NCBI RefSeq assembly: GCF_028372415.1
Contig: NC_092876.1
Coordinates: 59,916,385-59,980,384 of the forward strand
Direction of reading: 5' to 3'
DNA from: Notamacropus eugenii
Lineage: Eukaryota; Chordata; Mammalia; Diprotodontia; Macropodidae
Length of the DNA: 64,000 nucleotides
The notes beneath the pieces were generated by a model. That model searched no databases. It was given only the letters and a program-made list of their open reading frames with translations, and had not been told where the DNA came from. Both the position numbers and the translations under genes were made by a program. How positions within the stretch are numbered: position 1 is the stretch's first letter; each line of letters begins with the position of its first letter. Shown here in pieces: positions 50,807-61,699 of the stretch.

Positions 50807-53800
50807 CTGATAGGAAGCCAAAGACAAGGGAAACTTGGGATAGGCTTTGTCTACATACTATTATTCTCCACACCCCCATCAGTCTAAACACCCACCAACA
50901 ACAGCCCATAGGTCCCAGCACCAAAAAGATTGATGCTTTCTGTTCCTGGCCTTGGGACCTGCTGTCTCATTGAATGCTACTCCCATTGGTTAGACTCTTA
51001 CTGGGAACACCGTCCATGAACTAGAGAAAGCCCCTCATGAGCTTCTAAGAGTTAGAGATATCCAGAAATGGAATGGTCTGTCTTTTCAGGTGTTGAGTTT
51101 CCCATTACTGGTGATAGTCAAGCAGAGTCAAATGTCGGGGATTTCTGTGGTCCCCAAAAATCAATGCTCTATTTTCATATTTGGGGGAAATGTTGAATCA
51201 TTTCAGTCATATCTGTCTCTTCATGGCCTTATTTTGGGATTTTTCTTGGCAAAGATACTGGAGAGGTTGGTCATTTCCTTCTTCATCCCATTTTACAGAT
51301 GAAGAAACTGAGACAAATAAGATTAAGTGATTTGCCCAGGGTGACACAGCTAGTAAGTGTCTGAGGCCAGGTTTGAACTCATCAAGAGGAGTCTTCCTGA
51401 CTCTAGGCTGGGAGCTCTATGCATTATGGTGACCCCTAGCAACCCATTTGGGGAAACATCAACACTTAGGAAAGATGTAGCAAAGACTCAAGCTTTAGCC
51501 AGAGGATTGTATGACTCCACACAAGTCACTCAACTTCCCTGAGCTTCAATTTCCTCATTTATAAAATGAGGTTTTACTAGATTATATCTGTGGTCCTTTC
51601 AAACTCTGTGTGCTGGCTAGAAGGCATGGTGAATATACTATTGGACCTGGAGTCAGGAATACCTGGTTCAAATTCCATCTCTAATACTTATTAGATGGGT
51701 TATCATGGACAAGTCACTAACTTAGTCTCCCTATCTATAACACCTGTAGTAACAACTATTTTCCAGGTTCAAATGAGATAGTCTACAACGTGTCTTGTAA
51801 TTCTTGAAGTGCTAATAATAGACACACTAGCTCTCATTATTACTGTGATCTTGGAGATATCTTGAGTTGGCTTGGGAGGAATCATGACCCTGCCAAGGAT
51901 GGTGGGGGTACTTTGACCATGGGAAAATTGCCTAACCTAGCTTTCTCAAAGTAGACAGTGAAGAGTATATCTGCTTAGCCTATCCCCATCATCCCCAGCT
52001 GTGATGCAGAAGCCCAGGAATGACATTTAATAACTTAAACAGTTTAGAACTTTAACGGATCTTAGACCCCATCTAGTTCAAACCTCCTCAGTTTACATAT
52101 GGGGAAAGTGAGGCCCACAGAGAGGAAGCAGCCACTGTGGAAGGGCCAAAATTCAAATGCTTCTACAGGCCTGCTTCTTCCCCTGCCAAATGAGAGGGTT
52201 GGATTACATGATCCTCCAAGTTTTCTTCCATCTCTAAAACTTTTTAGTCTGTAATGACATGGTTAGTCAGGGCCCAGATAAAGGTTAGGCCCTTGATGTA
52301 GGGAGGCCTTGGCCCAGAAACTCACAGCACTGGATGTCCCCGTCAATATAGCTGTAGTTGTACTTGTCCACAAGGACATGAAATTTCTGTTGCTTTAGTT
52401 GTTTGTAGCAGCAGTCATGAATCTTGCAGCACCTGGACAGGGGTAGAGGGTGGGATTTCAGTCATGAAGCATGGCAACGCTCAGCCTGTTGGTTTTCTCT
52501 AGCTTTCAATCAAATCTACCCTTGCCATTGCCCACTGAACTTTGGGAGAGAGAAGGGACACCTCAGTGATTGCTCCCCTAACCCCAGTAACAGATTAGAT
52601 TCCCCATGGGGGAAAGGAAATACATGTACCAATATGATGCTAATACTTTACCCTATATCAGAGAATCATGGAATCTAGAATATGAGAATTTTAAGAGACC
52701 TTGAAACATAGAATGTCAGAGCTGGGAAGGTCTTTAGAACATGGAAGGCTTGACTTGGAAGAGGCCCTAGAACAGAGAAGGGCAGCTCAGTATGAAAGAG
52801 AGGTGAAGAAATATATTTTTTAAACCTCTCAATGTGAGGTTAGGAAGGTAGGAAATAGTCCTTTAATCCACTCAGATTAGAGTCTGTGGTTACTGCAAAA
52901 TAACCTTTGGTCCTGAGATATTATTGTTTGTTAAGAGGGCCATGACATCAAGAATGTGATGCCATGACTTGCAAGTGAATTGGATTTAAGTGAGGCAGGG
53001 CTGTGCAAAGTCACCAGCCTCACTTTGTCCTCTGGAGTCATCTGCGTCCATGTCCAGATATAGATCAGGATGACTGGAGATGGCTCCAAGTCCCGAAATA
53101 TAAGTTCAGAAGGGAGGGCCCCATGTGGGCACTTTCTCCTTTTAGGGTCTTGGCCATGGACCTTGTCAGGAGCAGGGAGAGGATCCTCACTAGAAGGAAG
53201 TCCAGAAGGTGATGAATTCCCATTGGACTGTGAACTCCTTAAAGGCAGAAACTGTCTTTTGTCTTTCTTTGTATCCGCAGCTGCTTAGCACAGGGGCCTG
53301 GCACATAATAGGTGCTTAATAAATACTGACTGACTAAATTATTTGGCCATACAACCCCCCCTGAATTAAAGTTGAATTGGACTGCTTGAGGGCTGTGGGA
53401 GTCCTGGGACCTATAGAAATTCCCCGCCCATGATGACTCTAAGATGAGATGGGTGAGGTGAGAGCAGAAAGTCCTGTGAAAGGGGACAGTTACCAGTCAG
53501 TGGCATCTTTGGGTTGACCTTTGCCCCTTACTCCACAGTGGCATCCATAGTTCAGATAGCTGAAGACAGCATTTTTTCCAGTTGCCTGTTTAATCATTTT
53601 GCTCAGTTGCAGCAGGCTCCCCTGGCTTGGGACTGTACCTCCTGGAAGAGAAGTAATATGAGAACCAGTCACAGAAATGGAAAACACTTAACTTGGGGAA
53701 GAGAAGGGTGGGACAGAGATATGGCGCAAGAGATGTTTTTAAGACTTATTATGAGGAAAAGGGACTATTTGTTCCCAGAAGTGAAAGTTGTAAAGAGAAA

Positions 53801-56730
53801 ATGTAGGTTTGATGTTAGGAAAAACTTCCTAATAGTTCCAGTGAACCAAAATGAGAATGAGCTGCCTTGGAAAGTAGGCTTTTCCCTACCTCAGGAGCTT
53901 TCTGAAGAAGTAGGCTAGCTATTTGTTGGAAATGGTACACATACAGGTAGATTTCTTTTTTTATTAATTTTTTTCAAGTAAGAAGTGGGGAAAAAGAAAA
54001 GAAAAAACAAAATCCTTGTGACATATAATCATAGTTATGTAAAAGAAATGACTGTATTGGCCATTTGTAAAAATGTTAGAATACTAACCAACACTCATAT
54101 AGCACTTCAGGTCTTTACCTAGGTCATCTCATTTGCTCCTTACAATTACCCTGGGAGGTAGGTACTATTATTATCCTCATTTACAAATGAGGAAACTGAG
54201 GCAGACAAAGCTTAAATGAGTTGTCCAGGGTCACACAGATATTGTGTCTGAGTTAGATTCGAACTTGGATCTTCCTGATTCAAAGTCTATTATACTCATT
54301 AGCTACTTATGCCTCCTTCTGCCTCATGAGGCTATCCCCACTCTTTCAGGAGCTGGGTAGAATGGTGTGGTTCTCATTCAGATGGTACTAAATGTTGCCA
54401 GATGACCATTGAGGTTTCCCAGCTCTGGTGTTCCAGAACTATATAAAGGACCAAAATATTAATGAAACTTAAAATGAGGTGCTAGGGCAACTAGATGGCG
54501 CCATAGTGCATAGAATGTTGGGTTGGGAATCAGGAAGATTCATCTTTTTGAGTTCAAATCTAGCTTCATACACCTACTAAGTATGTGACCCTGAGCAAGT
54601 CACTTCACCCTGTTTGTCTCAGTTTCCTCATGTGTAAAATGGACTGGAGAAGGAAAAGATAAACTACTCCAGTATCTTTGCCAACAAAACTCCAAATGGA
54701 GTCATGGAGAGTTGGACATGACTGAAAAACATCTGGACAACCATAACAACAAAATGAGAGATTGAGAGGCAGGGTGGGGCAGTAGCTAAAGACTTAACCT
54801 TGAAGCCTAGGAAGGCTTGAGTTCAAGTTCACCTTCTGACACTTTCTGGCTGTGTGACGCTAGGCAAGTCACTGAACTGTTCAAGGCAGCTAAGACCACA
54901 TTGCAGGGCAGGAAGAGATCTACAAGTAGTTCCTGGGAGGCCCACATACCAGTAAAACCAGTCCCTATTCCTGTCCCTGTCCCTGTCCCTATCCTAAAAT
55001 GAAGCATAGATGCTAGGTAGCTTGACATAACAAAAGTCAATTCAACTCAACAAAACCTTAACTAAGTTTCTACTACGTAAAAAACATTGGGCTGAATTCT
55101 AGAACCACCAAGTTTAGTTCATCCTGCCCTCATGGATCTCACAGTCTAGTAGAGGGATATGAAATCTACAAAAATGGTTACACCATACATCATCATGTGA
55201 TAATCCACCCCAGTGCCACTTGAGACAGGAAGATCTTTCCAGATTGGGGTGAAAAGAGAAGGCCTCTTCTTACATAAGCATTTGAATTGGGCTTTAAAGA
55301 TTAAGATTTGGAAATGATTAAGAAATGGAAATAAATTCTAAAGTAAAAACAGGAATAACTGCTTAACTGAAAACATCAGGAGGGTGTCTAATAGCCCTCC
55401 CTTAGCACCGGCCAAAGTCACTCCCCAAGATTCAGCAGCATGAGGGCTGCATCCCTGGGCTGCTCAGCCTTCCAAGCTGAACTCTGGGTAGAAGTGACTG
55501 GTGTTTGGAATAGTGAAGGCTGTTCATAGACAAAGAGAGGAAGAGACATTGCTACGGGGGGCTCCGTTAACAGTCCCCCCCCCCACCCCAGTCATAATTT
55601 ATGCCCTGGCCACGTGGGGTTCCCAGCACAAGTGAGCCCTAGTCACACATATGCCCTGAATTTGCCACCTCCCTTATTGATGGTGCGGCGATCTGTGATA
55701 GAAGGGGCTCCCATTTGCATGGTTGAGTTGTTCTTGATTCTTATTTTGCTTTGCTCTTGAATTAGATTGTTTTGTTTTGAACTAATGTTGGTCAATACCT
55801 GCGTGTCAGGCACAGTGCTAAGTGATGTGGATAAAAAAGAGACAAAGGACAGTTCCTGTCCTCAAGGAACTCAAATCTAATGGAGGAAACTACAAGCAAA
55901 CAAATATGCATATATATGTTTATATACATGTAAATATATATATAATATATGAATTTATATAATATATTTAAACAAATTATATACAGGATAAATTAGAAAT
56001 AATTAACAGAGAGAAGGTGCTGAGATTGAGGGGTTGAGGAAGGCTTCCTGGGATTTTAGTTGGAATTTAAAGGAAGCTAGGGAAGCCAGGAGGCAGAGAT
56101 GTGGAGGCAATGAATGCCAGACATGGGAGGATAACCAGCCAGAGAAAACCCCAGGAGCCTTGTTTGTTGAACAGCCAAGAGGTCTGTGTCATTGGACTGA
56201 AGAGTGAATGTTGGGGAATAAGATGTAAGAATACTGGAAAGGTAGGAGGCGGCTAGGTGATGAGTTTATATTTGATCCTAGCTGGGATAGGGAGCCACTG
56301 GAGTTTACTGAGCAGAAGGGGGGCATGATGGAATTTTAGGAAAATCACTTTAGTTGAATGCAGGATGGAGTGGAGTGGGGAGAAACTTGAAAAAGTCAGA
56401 CCCCTCCAGCTGATCACTACAATAGTCCAGATGTGAGGTAATGAGGACTTGTACCAGAGTAGTGTCAGTGTCAGAGGAGAGGAGGGTTATTCAAGAGATG
56501 TTGCAAGGATGAAACATACTAAGTAACGGGGGCTTCCATCTTGCATCTATAGAGGTAGCAGGAGGTGGTAGCTCTAGCTGGTCCTTTCCTCTTGGGATAA
56601 GACTAGCTTGGATGGCAGTTATGGGAAGGGGAGAGACAGGAATAGCTACTGGTTCTTAGGGCCAGATCCTTTCCGATAGACCTTACTCACCTGTGGTAAT
56701 GAGCACAACCCACAGCAGTGCCAGCTGCAT
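50664..56730 (-). CDS. PLA2G2D: Gene 3: PLA2G2D-like secreted phospholipase A2
   Basis: Minus-strand coding exons 56730-56691, 53641-53494, 52432-52326 and 50806-50664 join in frame (phases 1, 2, 1) to 145 residues. The signal peptide ends near VPSQG and the mature chain starts [18 protein letters not shown]2G2D-like marks are [14 protein letters not shown] and KRNLDSYQK. His48, Asp49, Tyr52 and Asp99 are kept. Oddities: loop Gly32 is Arg (CGVRGKG); Cys61 is Phe and Cys91 is Tyr, so the whole Cys61-Cys91 disulfide is gone while the other 12 cysteines remain. All three are single-base changes from the usual codons. The frame is intact, so this is more likely a functional variant than a pseudogene. 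Human PLA2G2D is also minus-strand next to PLA2G5. No TATA box or canonical poly(A) signal was seen nearby. Confidence 0.85.
51195..51440 (-). repeat. CORE-SINE, minus strand, in gene 3 intron 3
   Basis: GAATCATTTCAGTCATATCTG, TTTTCTTGGCAAAGATACTGG, GACACAGCTAGTAAGTGTCTG and ATTATGGTGACCCCTAGC. Confidence 0.8.
51600..51840 (+). repeat. CORE-SINE
   Basis: GGCATGGTGAATATACTATTGG, GGACAAGTCACTAACTTAG and TGAAGTGCTAATAATAG form a diverged head, body and tail. Confidence 0.65.
52035..52250 (-). repeat. MIR-type SINE fragment
   Basis: ACGGATCTTAGACCCCATCTAG and GGGGAAAGTGAGGCCCACAGAG are antisense MIR; a MIR-like sense tail follows up to 52250. Confidence 0.6.
52326..52432 (-). CDS. PLA2G2D: Gene 3 exon 3: active-site helix lacking Cys61
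   Basis: 107 bases between acceptor CTGTCCAG and donor GTGAGT encode [17 protein letters not shown] through GDIQC. Aligned without gaps to PLA2G2D, the Cys61 position is TTT (Phe). Cys44, 45, 50, 51 and 84 remain. Confidence 0.9.
52660..52790 (+). repeat. 33-bp minisatellite, short array
   Basis: Three units around GAAACATAGAATGTCAGAGC, TTAGAACATGGAAGGC and AGAACAGAGAAGGGCAG, in gene 3 intron 2. Confidence 0.7.
52900..53130 (-). repeat. RTE-associated SINE, minus strand
   Basis: AGAGGGCCATGACATCAAG, TGCCATGACTTGCAAGTGAATTGG, GGCTGTGCAAAGTCACCAGCC and GGATGACTGGAGATGGC are the reverse of the copy at 31860. Confidence 0.65.
53215..53345 (+). repeat. L2 LINE 3' end
   Basis: GGACTGTGAACTCCTTAAAGGC, AGCACAGGGGCCTGGCACAT and TTAATAAATACTGACTGAC, ending about 150 bases past the gene 3 exon 2 donor. 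Confidence 0.75.
53494..53641 (-). CDS. PLA2G2D: Gene 3 exon 2: calcium loop with Arg32
   Basis: 148 bases between acceptor TCTTCCAG and donor GTAACT encode the end of the signal peptide, [18 protein letters not shown] and [19 protein letters not shown], ending in a split Trp codon. It is one codon longer than the exons of genes 1 and 2. Confidence 0.9.
54080..54310 (-). repeat. MIR-type SINE, minus strand
   Basis: CTCATATAGCACTTCAGGTC, CCCTGGGAGGTAGGTACTATT, AATGAGGAAACTGAGGCAGAC and GGGTCACACAGATATTG. Confidence 0.75.
54480..54755 (+). repeat. CORE-SINE
   Basis: GGGCAACTAGATGGCGCC head, GACCCTGAGCAAGTCACTTC body and CTCCAAATGGAGTCATGGAG then TTGGACATGACTGAAAAAC tail. Confidence 0.88.
54770..54890 (+). 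repeat. SINE fragment and (CCCTGT)n
   Basis: GGCAGTAGCTAAAGACTTAACC and GGCTGTGTGACGCTAGGCAAG are a second SINE head and body. A short CCCTGT tract at 54961-54995 follows. Confidence 0.65.
55780..56520 (+). repeat. Long copy of an ancient unnamed interspersed repeat, gene 3 intron 1
   Basis: About 740 bases: GCGTGTCAGGCACAGTGCTAAG, CTCAAGGAACTCAAATCTAATGG, GGCTTCCTGGGATTTTAG, GAGCCACTGGAGTTTACTG, AGTCCAGATGTGAGG and CAGTGTCAGAGGAGAGGAGG. The wording recurs in many mammals, so this is an old family, but I cannot give its name. Related pieces lie at 39780, 47865, 48505 and 62500. An AT microsatellite interrupts it at about 55905-55985. Confidence 0.55.
56691..56730 (-). CDS. PLA2G2D: Gene 3 exon 1: start codon and signal peptide
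   Basis: 40 bases from ATG to donor GTGAGT encode [13 protein letters not shown] and one base of a split Gly. The hydrophobic core and exon length equal those of gene 1. Upstream sequence shows no clear TATA element. Confidence 0.83.
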
Positions 56731-57064
56731 GATCCAAGACAGTCTCGGTATGGTCAGTCCAGGCTATCTCCAAGCTGAACTGTATGAACTACAGGTCAGG
56801 GGACACCTGGATCAGTGGTCCTGTGACCTTGTCCTGATGGAGCTAGAAAAAGCCAAGGAGAAAAAGCAAGCTATGAGGGTTTGGCCCAGATTATGTGACC
56901 TTGGGCAGATCACTTAATTAATATCTGACTCAAAATCCTCAAACTCCATCGGAAAAGGAATTTTAGCTCAGAATTGATTCCTTACAGGTCACCTCTGACT
57001 TCTCCATCATGCCTTCTACCCAGTGTGTGATGCCCTCCCTTCCCTCCAGTTTTCAGTTTACTTT

Positions 57065-57275
57065 TGTGTGTTGTTTCCCCTGATTAGATTGTAAGCTTCT
57101 TGAGGACAGGCTCCCTTCCTTCCTTCCTTCCTTCCTTCCTTCCTTCCTTCCTTCCTTCCTTCCTTCCTTCCTTCCTTCCTTCCTTCCTTCCTTCCTTCTT
57201 CCCAGCCCCAATGCTTGGCACAGTGCCTGGTCCATAGTAGGTACTTAGTAATTGTTCATTGATTGTTGGCTACCT
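57065..57275 (+). repeat. L2 LINE 3' end split by a (TTCC)n microsatellite
   Basis: The L2 wording TTAGATTGTAAGCTTCTTGAGG breaks at 57110, (TTCC)n runs to 57198, and the L2 wording resumes with CAATGCTTGGCACAGTGCC. The tract lies where L2 normally has a short pyrimidine stretch. Confidence 0.8.
57111..57198. repeat. (TTCC)n microsatellite
   Basis: About 21 uninterrupted units. Confidence 0.98.
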
Positions 57276-57574
57276 GGAAAATGGGAGTAATAATAGCACC
57301 TGCCTTCCAGGGTTATTGTGAGGATCATCACTTTGTAAACTTTAAGCCCTTCATAATGACATGATGATGGTCTTCTTCTCCTGGTGGCCCAGCCCAGCTT
57401 CTTCAAGGTTTCACTGCTATTTGGGGTAGGGATACAGGAGCCTTATTGGATTTTCTAGGACAGCTTTAACTCCAAGAAAAGAAAGGATATTTTTCACAAA
57501 CTATCAAAGGAGAGCACTGTCTACCATACTATGTGTCGCCACAGCTGAGGGTTCCAAAAGTATGTTCAGTTCAA

Positions 57575-57800
57575 TAATGATAATGGCAAATATTTTTGCT
57601 TATGCTTTAAAGTTTGGAAAATACTTTACATGTGTTATCTCATTGGATGCTTACAACATCCCTATGAGGTCGGTGCCATTATGATCACTCCTACTTTACA
57701 GATGAGGAAACTGAGGCTGAGGGGGAGGGACTTTGCCTACAGTCCCATAGCCTAATCTGGACTTGTAGAATTCAAACCCAGATTTTCTCCTATATCATCG
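57575..57800 (-). repeat. MIR-type SINE, minus strand
   Basis: TTTGGAAAATACTTTACATGTG, ATCCCTATGAGGTCGGTGCC and TTACAGATGAGGAAACTGAGGC. Confidence 0.72.
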
Positions 57801-57874
57801 TGAGGATGTTAGAAGCCTGGGAAACATTCTTACATCCGTGGAGGTAGCAAGTAGTTCTGTCTGGTCCTTTGTGG

Positions 57875-58195
57875 TAGAGTAGAAATAGCATTGGATTTTT
57901 AAGTCGGAGAACATGGATATCGATTCCTGCTCTGCTACTGAAGCATGTGACCTTGAGCAGGTCCCTTCCTCTCCCTGGACCTCAGTTTTCTTGTCTGTTG
58001 AGGAAGCAAGGTAAAGTAGTAAGAAGGTATAGAGTCAGAGGACTTGAGTTCAAATTCTGTCACTTATTACCTGTGTGATTTTAGACAAGTTGCTTAACTT
58101 CTCTTGGCATTCAGTTAATTTATTTGTAAAGTGAGAGGATTAGACAAGATGGTCTCTATGGTCCCTTTAGGCTCTGAACCTATGATCCTATGAAG
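57875..58195 (+). repeat. Two MIR-type SINE pieces
   Basis: About 57875-58005 and 58005-58195, each with a SINE body (CATGTGACCTTGAGCAGGTCCC; GACTTGAGTTCAAATTCTG). The second ends in CTATGGTCCCTTTAGGCTCTG and CTATGATCCTATG, the tail that seems to have seeded the 33-bp minisatellite. Confidence 0.7.
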
Positions 58196-58199
58196 GAGT

Positions 58200-58970
58200 T
58201 TGCTGAACTGATCTCCAAGTACCATTCAATTCTAAAATCCTATGATGCAGTGTTTGAATGGATGGGGAAATGACAGGGGGTGGTATGGCCTATTGGAGAG
58301 CTGCTAAGTTAGGGCACTAGACACAGAGCAATTGGAAACATGACCATTCGGAGATCCAAAGGCTGTCTTGAATGAATGAAGAGTTGGGACTAGGATGCTA
58401 TGCCAAATAGCTGGGGGAATGAGAGGTAGAAGGATAAAGGATTGAAGGGTTGGAGAGATGGAGGGAAGGGGAAAAGGACGAGAGTTTCAAAGGAACTGGA
58501 AGTTTGGGTTAGGGGAAGATAAAGAATTGTTTGGGGATTCAAAGGTATAATTCTGACCATCTTGTTCCACAGGCATCCACCAAACCTTTGATGTAAAAAC
58601 ATAAACTCTTCAGTCAACTGGTTAAGGTCCATCATAGCAGGCTGTGGTCTACATTTCTTACTTTCTTTTACATTACATCCCTTTATACTCTCTAAATTCA
58701 TTGAACCATAGATCTAAAACTGGAAGGCACCTTAGAACAGAAGCATTCGGGGAGTCTTGGAAGCTCCTTAGCCCAGTCCCTTCATTATTACAGAAAATGA
58801 GACCCAAGGAGGTTAAATATTCCCAGGATAATAGGCCTAGTACAGCTGGAATGGACCTCAGAAGATATTTAATCCAGCCCCCTCATTTTCCAAATGAAGC
58901 TAAATTGTTTAAGATGAAAGAAATACAAAGGTTCTGAGGCAGGATTGGAACCCAGGTCCTCTGACTCAAG
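58200..58970. other. No gene recognised
   Basis: MIR debris near 58690-58960 with single 33-bp-like units; the rest is unassigned. Confidence 0.45.
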
Positions 58971-58973
58971 GTG

Positions 58974-58975
<2 letters not shown>

Positions 58976-59009
<34 letters not shown>

Positions 59010-59012
59010 GTA
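58976..59012. repeat. (CAG)n microsatellite
   Basis: About 12 CAG triplets with one CAA and one TAG variant; not in a supported gene. Confidence 0.95.
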
Positions 59013-59364
59013 GTATCCTGGCTGCTATATCACCCAGCATTCCAGTCGCTATGGACTATAGGATTGGTGTGAAAAATGGATCCCCTGATGTGGTCTTATT
59101 GAAATTCACATTGCATCTTTCCATTAGGTTGGTAGTAATGATTGTATTTTACGCAACTGTAACTTTGAATCTCTTGAATTCAAATACATGTGACCACTTC
59201 ACTACATTCATAATTTACTCTAATCGGGACCTAGTTGTAGACCTGTTCCTGGAATGTGACCTTGCAATTCCTATTTGAGGGTATGGGTTCAAGCCTTTAC
59301 TAGTGTCTGTAGTGAACTCTCCTTCTCTATCTCTGAGAACAATCTTTTTTTTACATTTTTTAAC

Positions 59365-59367
<3 letters not shown>

Positions 59368-59430
<63 letters not shown>
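59368..59430. repeat. (GT)n microsatellite
   Basis: About 31 GT units with one AT interruption. Confidence 0.98.
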
Positions 59431-59659
59431 CTGGATCCCCTAGGTAGGCTGGTGGAGCCTAGGGACTTCTCAGAACACTGCTTTTAAATGCAAAAATTAA
59501 AATTTAGAGGATTACAAAGAAAACCAATTGTGTTGGAAATACAGTTAGCAAAATTCTTTTTTAAAAGAAATTCTTTTTGTGTGACCCTGGGCAAGTCACT
59601 TAACCCCATTACCTTCAAAACACAAACAAAAATAAACTAACAAGCTAAGTTCTTGGACC

Positions 59660-59945
59660 TGAGGTTAGGAACCTATCTTAGTATCTCATCTCTAGCTTCC
59701 TCCAAGACTTAACTCAGCTGCTGTTCCTCATGTAAAATGTTCCTTGATGCCCCCAAAGTTCCCTTTCCTACTCTTCAAGTTACCTTTTATTTACCAATGT
59801 GACTATATGTTGTATTATTCCCTCAGTGGGATGTGAGCTGTTTAAGGGAAGAGCCCACTCATTTTCATCTCTGTACAAGTGTAGCATATTGCCTAGCTTG
59901 TGCTAACCATCTAATAAATTTCAGTTGAATTGTTGAATCAACCCT
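59660..59945 (+). repeat. L2 LINE 3' end
   Basis: CTAGCTTCCTCCAAGACTTAAC, CCTCATGTAAAATGTTCC, GATGTGAGCTGTTTAAGGG and CATCTAATAAATTTCAGTTG follow the L2 3' end. Confidence 0.7.
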
Positions 59946-59949
59946 GAGC

Positions 59950-60605
59950 TCCCTTTGAACAAATACAAAGCTCTCAGCCCCTTCTAGCCCATATCTCATT
60001 CACTCTGATCTCCGGCAAGGAGGAGCTGCTACTGAAGATCGTATTGTGCCAATGGAACTAACGAAGGTCTAATGAGAGATACTGACTCTCCCATCATTAG
60101 AGAATGTTGTCAAGGAAATAGAATGAGCCTGGGAGTAAGTCATCTCCCTCTTTTGCCCCTTGGTACGTAGCAGGCCTGAGAACAGAACAGAATTTTCTCA
60201 CCTTAAAGGTTCTCTTTCCTCAGATGTTGGGACTGAAGGTTGGGGGCCCTGCAAACTCCTCCAGCTGCTGGCCAGCTCCCTCTGGAGTCACTGTTCCTCC
60301 TCACCTTCCCAGTTGCTTGATCCTACCCTGGGCTCCTCTTGGCAACCAAGGAAGCTTGCTCTTTCCCCTTTCTCTGGGAGACTTTTTAATGAGCAGAAAT
60401 GAGGATGAGGGAATTTCCAGATTCCTGTGGGATCAGGAGTGCTGTGAGGAGAAACAGAACTGGCCCATGGCCCAGGCTGGTTCCAGGAGTGCTGTGTTGA
60501 ACTCAGAGAGTCATGATGAGAAGAAAAAAGGACAAGAATGTCAGAGCTGGGATGAGGGTGGGGGAGGGCGGTGGGCCCCTGAAGTTTAGAACACACAATA
60601 TTAGG
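59950..60605. other. Unassigned single-copy-looking sequence
   Basis: No repeat recognised. A 121-residue plus-strand frame (60224-60589) starts right after an acceptor-like TCTCTTTCCTCAG, but it has no homology, a frame of 102 residues overlaps it on the other strand, and no donor confirms an exon. PLA2G2F would be expected on the plus strand beyond PLA2G2D, but none of its exons is seen. Confidence 0.35.
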
Positions 60606-60609
60606 GAAT

Positions 60610-60805
60610 ATAGGGAATTAGAGAATGCTAGAGCTGAGAGGGACCTTAGAACCCAGGATGTCAGAGCTGGGAGGAATCTTAGAACATAGAATGTTAGAAC
60701 TGTGAGGGCCTTTAGAACACAGAAAGTCAGAGCCAGAAAGTCATTGTAAGATGGAAAGTCAGAGTCAGAAGGGACTTTGGAACATAGGATGTCAGAGCTA
60801 GAGAT
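60610..60805 (+). repeat. 33-bp minisatellite
   Basis: Unit starts at 60647, 60680 and 60713, exactly 33 apart, then two further diverged units. Confidence 0.92.
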
Positions 60806-60829
60806 TGTCTAGTTTATCCCTTTCACTTA

Positions 60830-61500
60830 AACATTTTTTATTTATTTTGTAACTCTTCTTTTTATTGGTATCTTTTGTTTGTACATCACCTTCCTTCCTG
60901 AATATACACCCTCTCCCTCTCTTGCCCAGTAAGCCATGCTTTTATAAGAAAGATGAAAAAGGAGGGGAAAAGAATGTCAGCAAACCCAACCAGAATAGAC
61001 CCCACACCTCTGGGAATAGTGGAGGGAGGTTTCCTGACTCAGTTCTTTTCAGGGCCAAGCCTGTTTCTTATCCATCTTAGTTTTCTTTGTTTTTTTAAAC
61101 ATCTGTGTTGCTGGAACCATTTTACATGTTGGTTTCACAGTTCTTATTTTATTTTGCATCGTCATATACCTTGCCAGCCTTATCTGAATTCTGCATGGTC
61201 TTTGTTTTATATGGTGCAGAAATACTCCATTATAATCCCATACTACAATTTGTTTAGCCATCTATCCAAGCCATAGAAATCTAAGTTCTTTGTTACCAGG
61301 GAAAGTGCTGCCACAAAGGGTTTGGTGTATACGAGGTCTTTCTTTTTACCATTGACCTCCTTGATGTATAGCTACCTGCAGGAATCTCTGAATCAAAAAG
61401 CATGGATATTCTTGTTATTTTTGTTAAAATTTTGTTAATATTTTAGTTAAAATTTATATTTTGCTAAAATATAAAATATTTATATACCATTTTAAAGTTT
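60830..61500 (-). repeat. Old L1 fragment, minus strand
   Basis: TTTATTGGTATCTTTTGTTTG, ACTCCATTATAATCCCATAC and AATTTGTTTAGCCATCTATCC match antisense L1 3' UTR and ORF2. The match seems to resume with CCCAAATTGCTTTCCAGAGCC at 61647. Confidence 0.6.
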
Positions 61501-61504
61501 GTAA

Positions 61505-61645
61505 AGTACTATACACATGCATACATCTACACACATATACACATGTATAGGTACATTTTTGTATATATATACATGTATACACATGTATATGTATACATGT
61601 GTATATATGTGTGTGTGTATATATATATGTGTGTGTGTGTGTATT
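61505..61645. repeat. AT/GT-rich simple repeat
   Basis: ATACAC, TATATA and GTGTGT tracts, sitting inside the L1 remnant. Confidence 0.92.
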
Positions 61646-61699
61646 CCCAAATTGCTTTCCAGAGCCTACCCACTTAATTTTCTAGAAGAAACTACTATA

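Noticed and set aside
57053..57235. KEGR-repeat frame
   Set aside because: Translation of the TTCC microsatellite.
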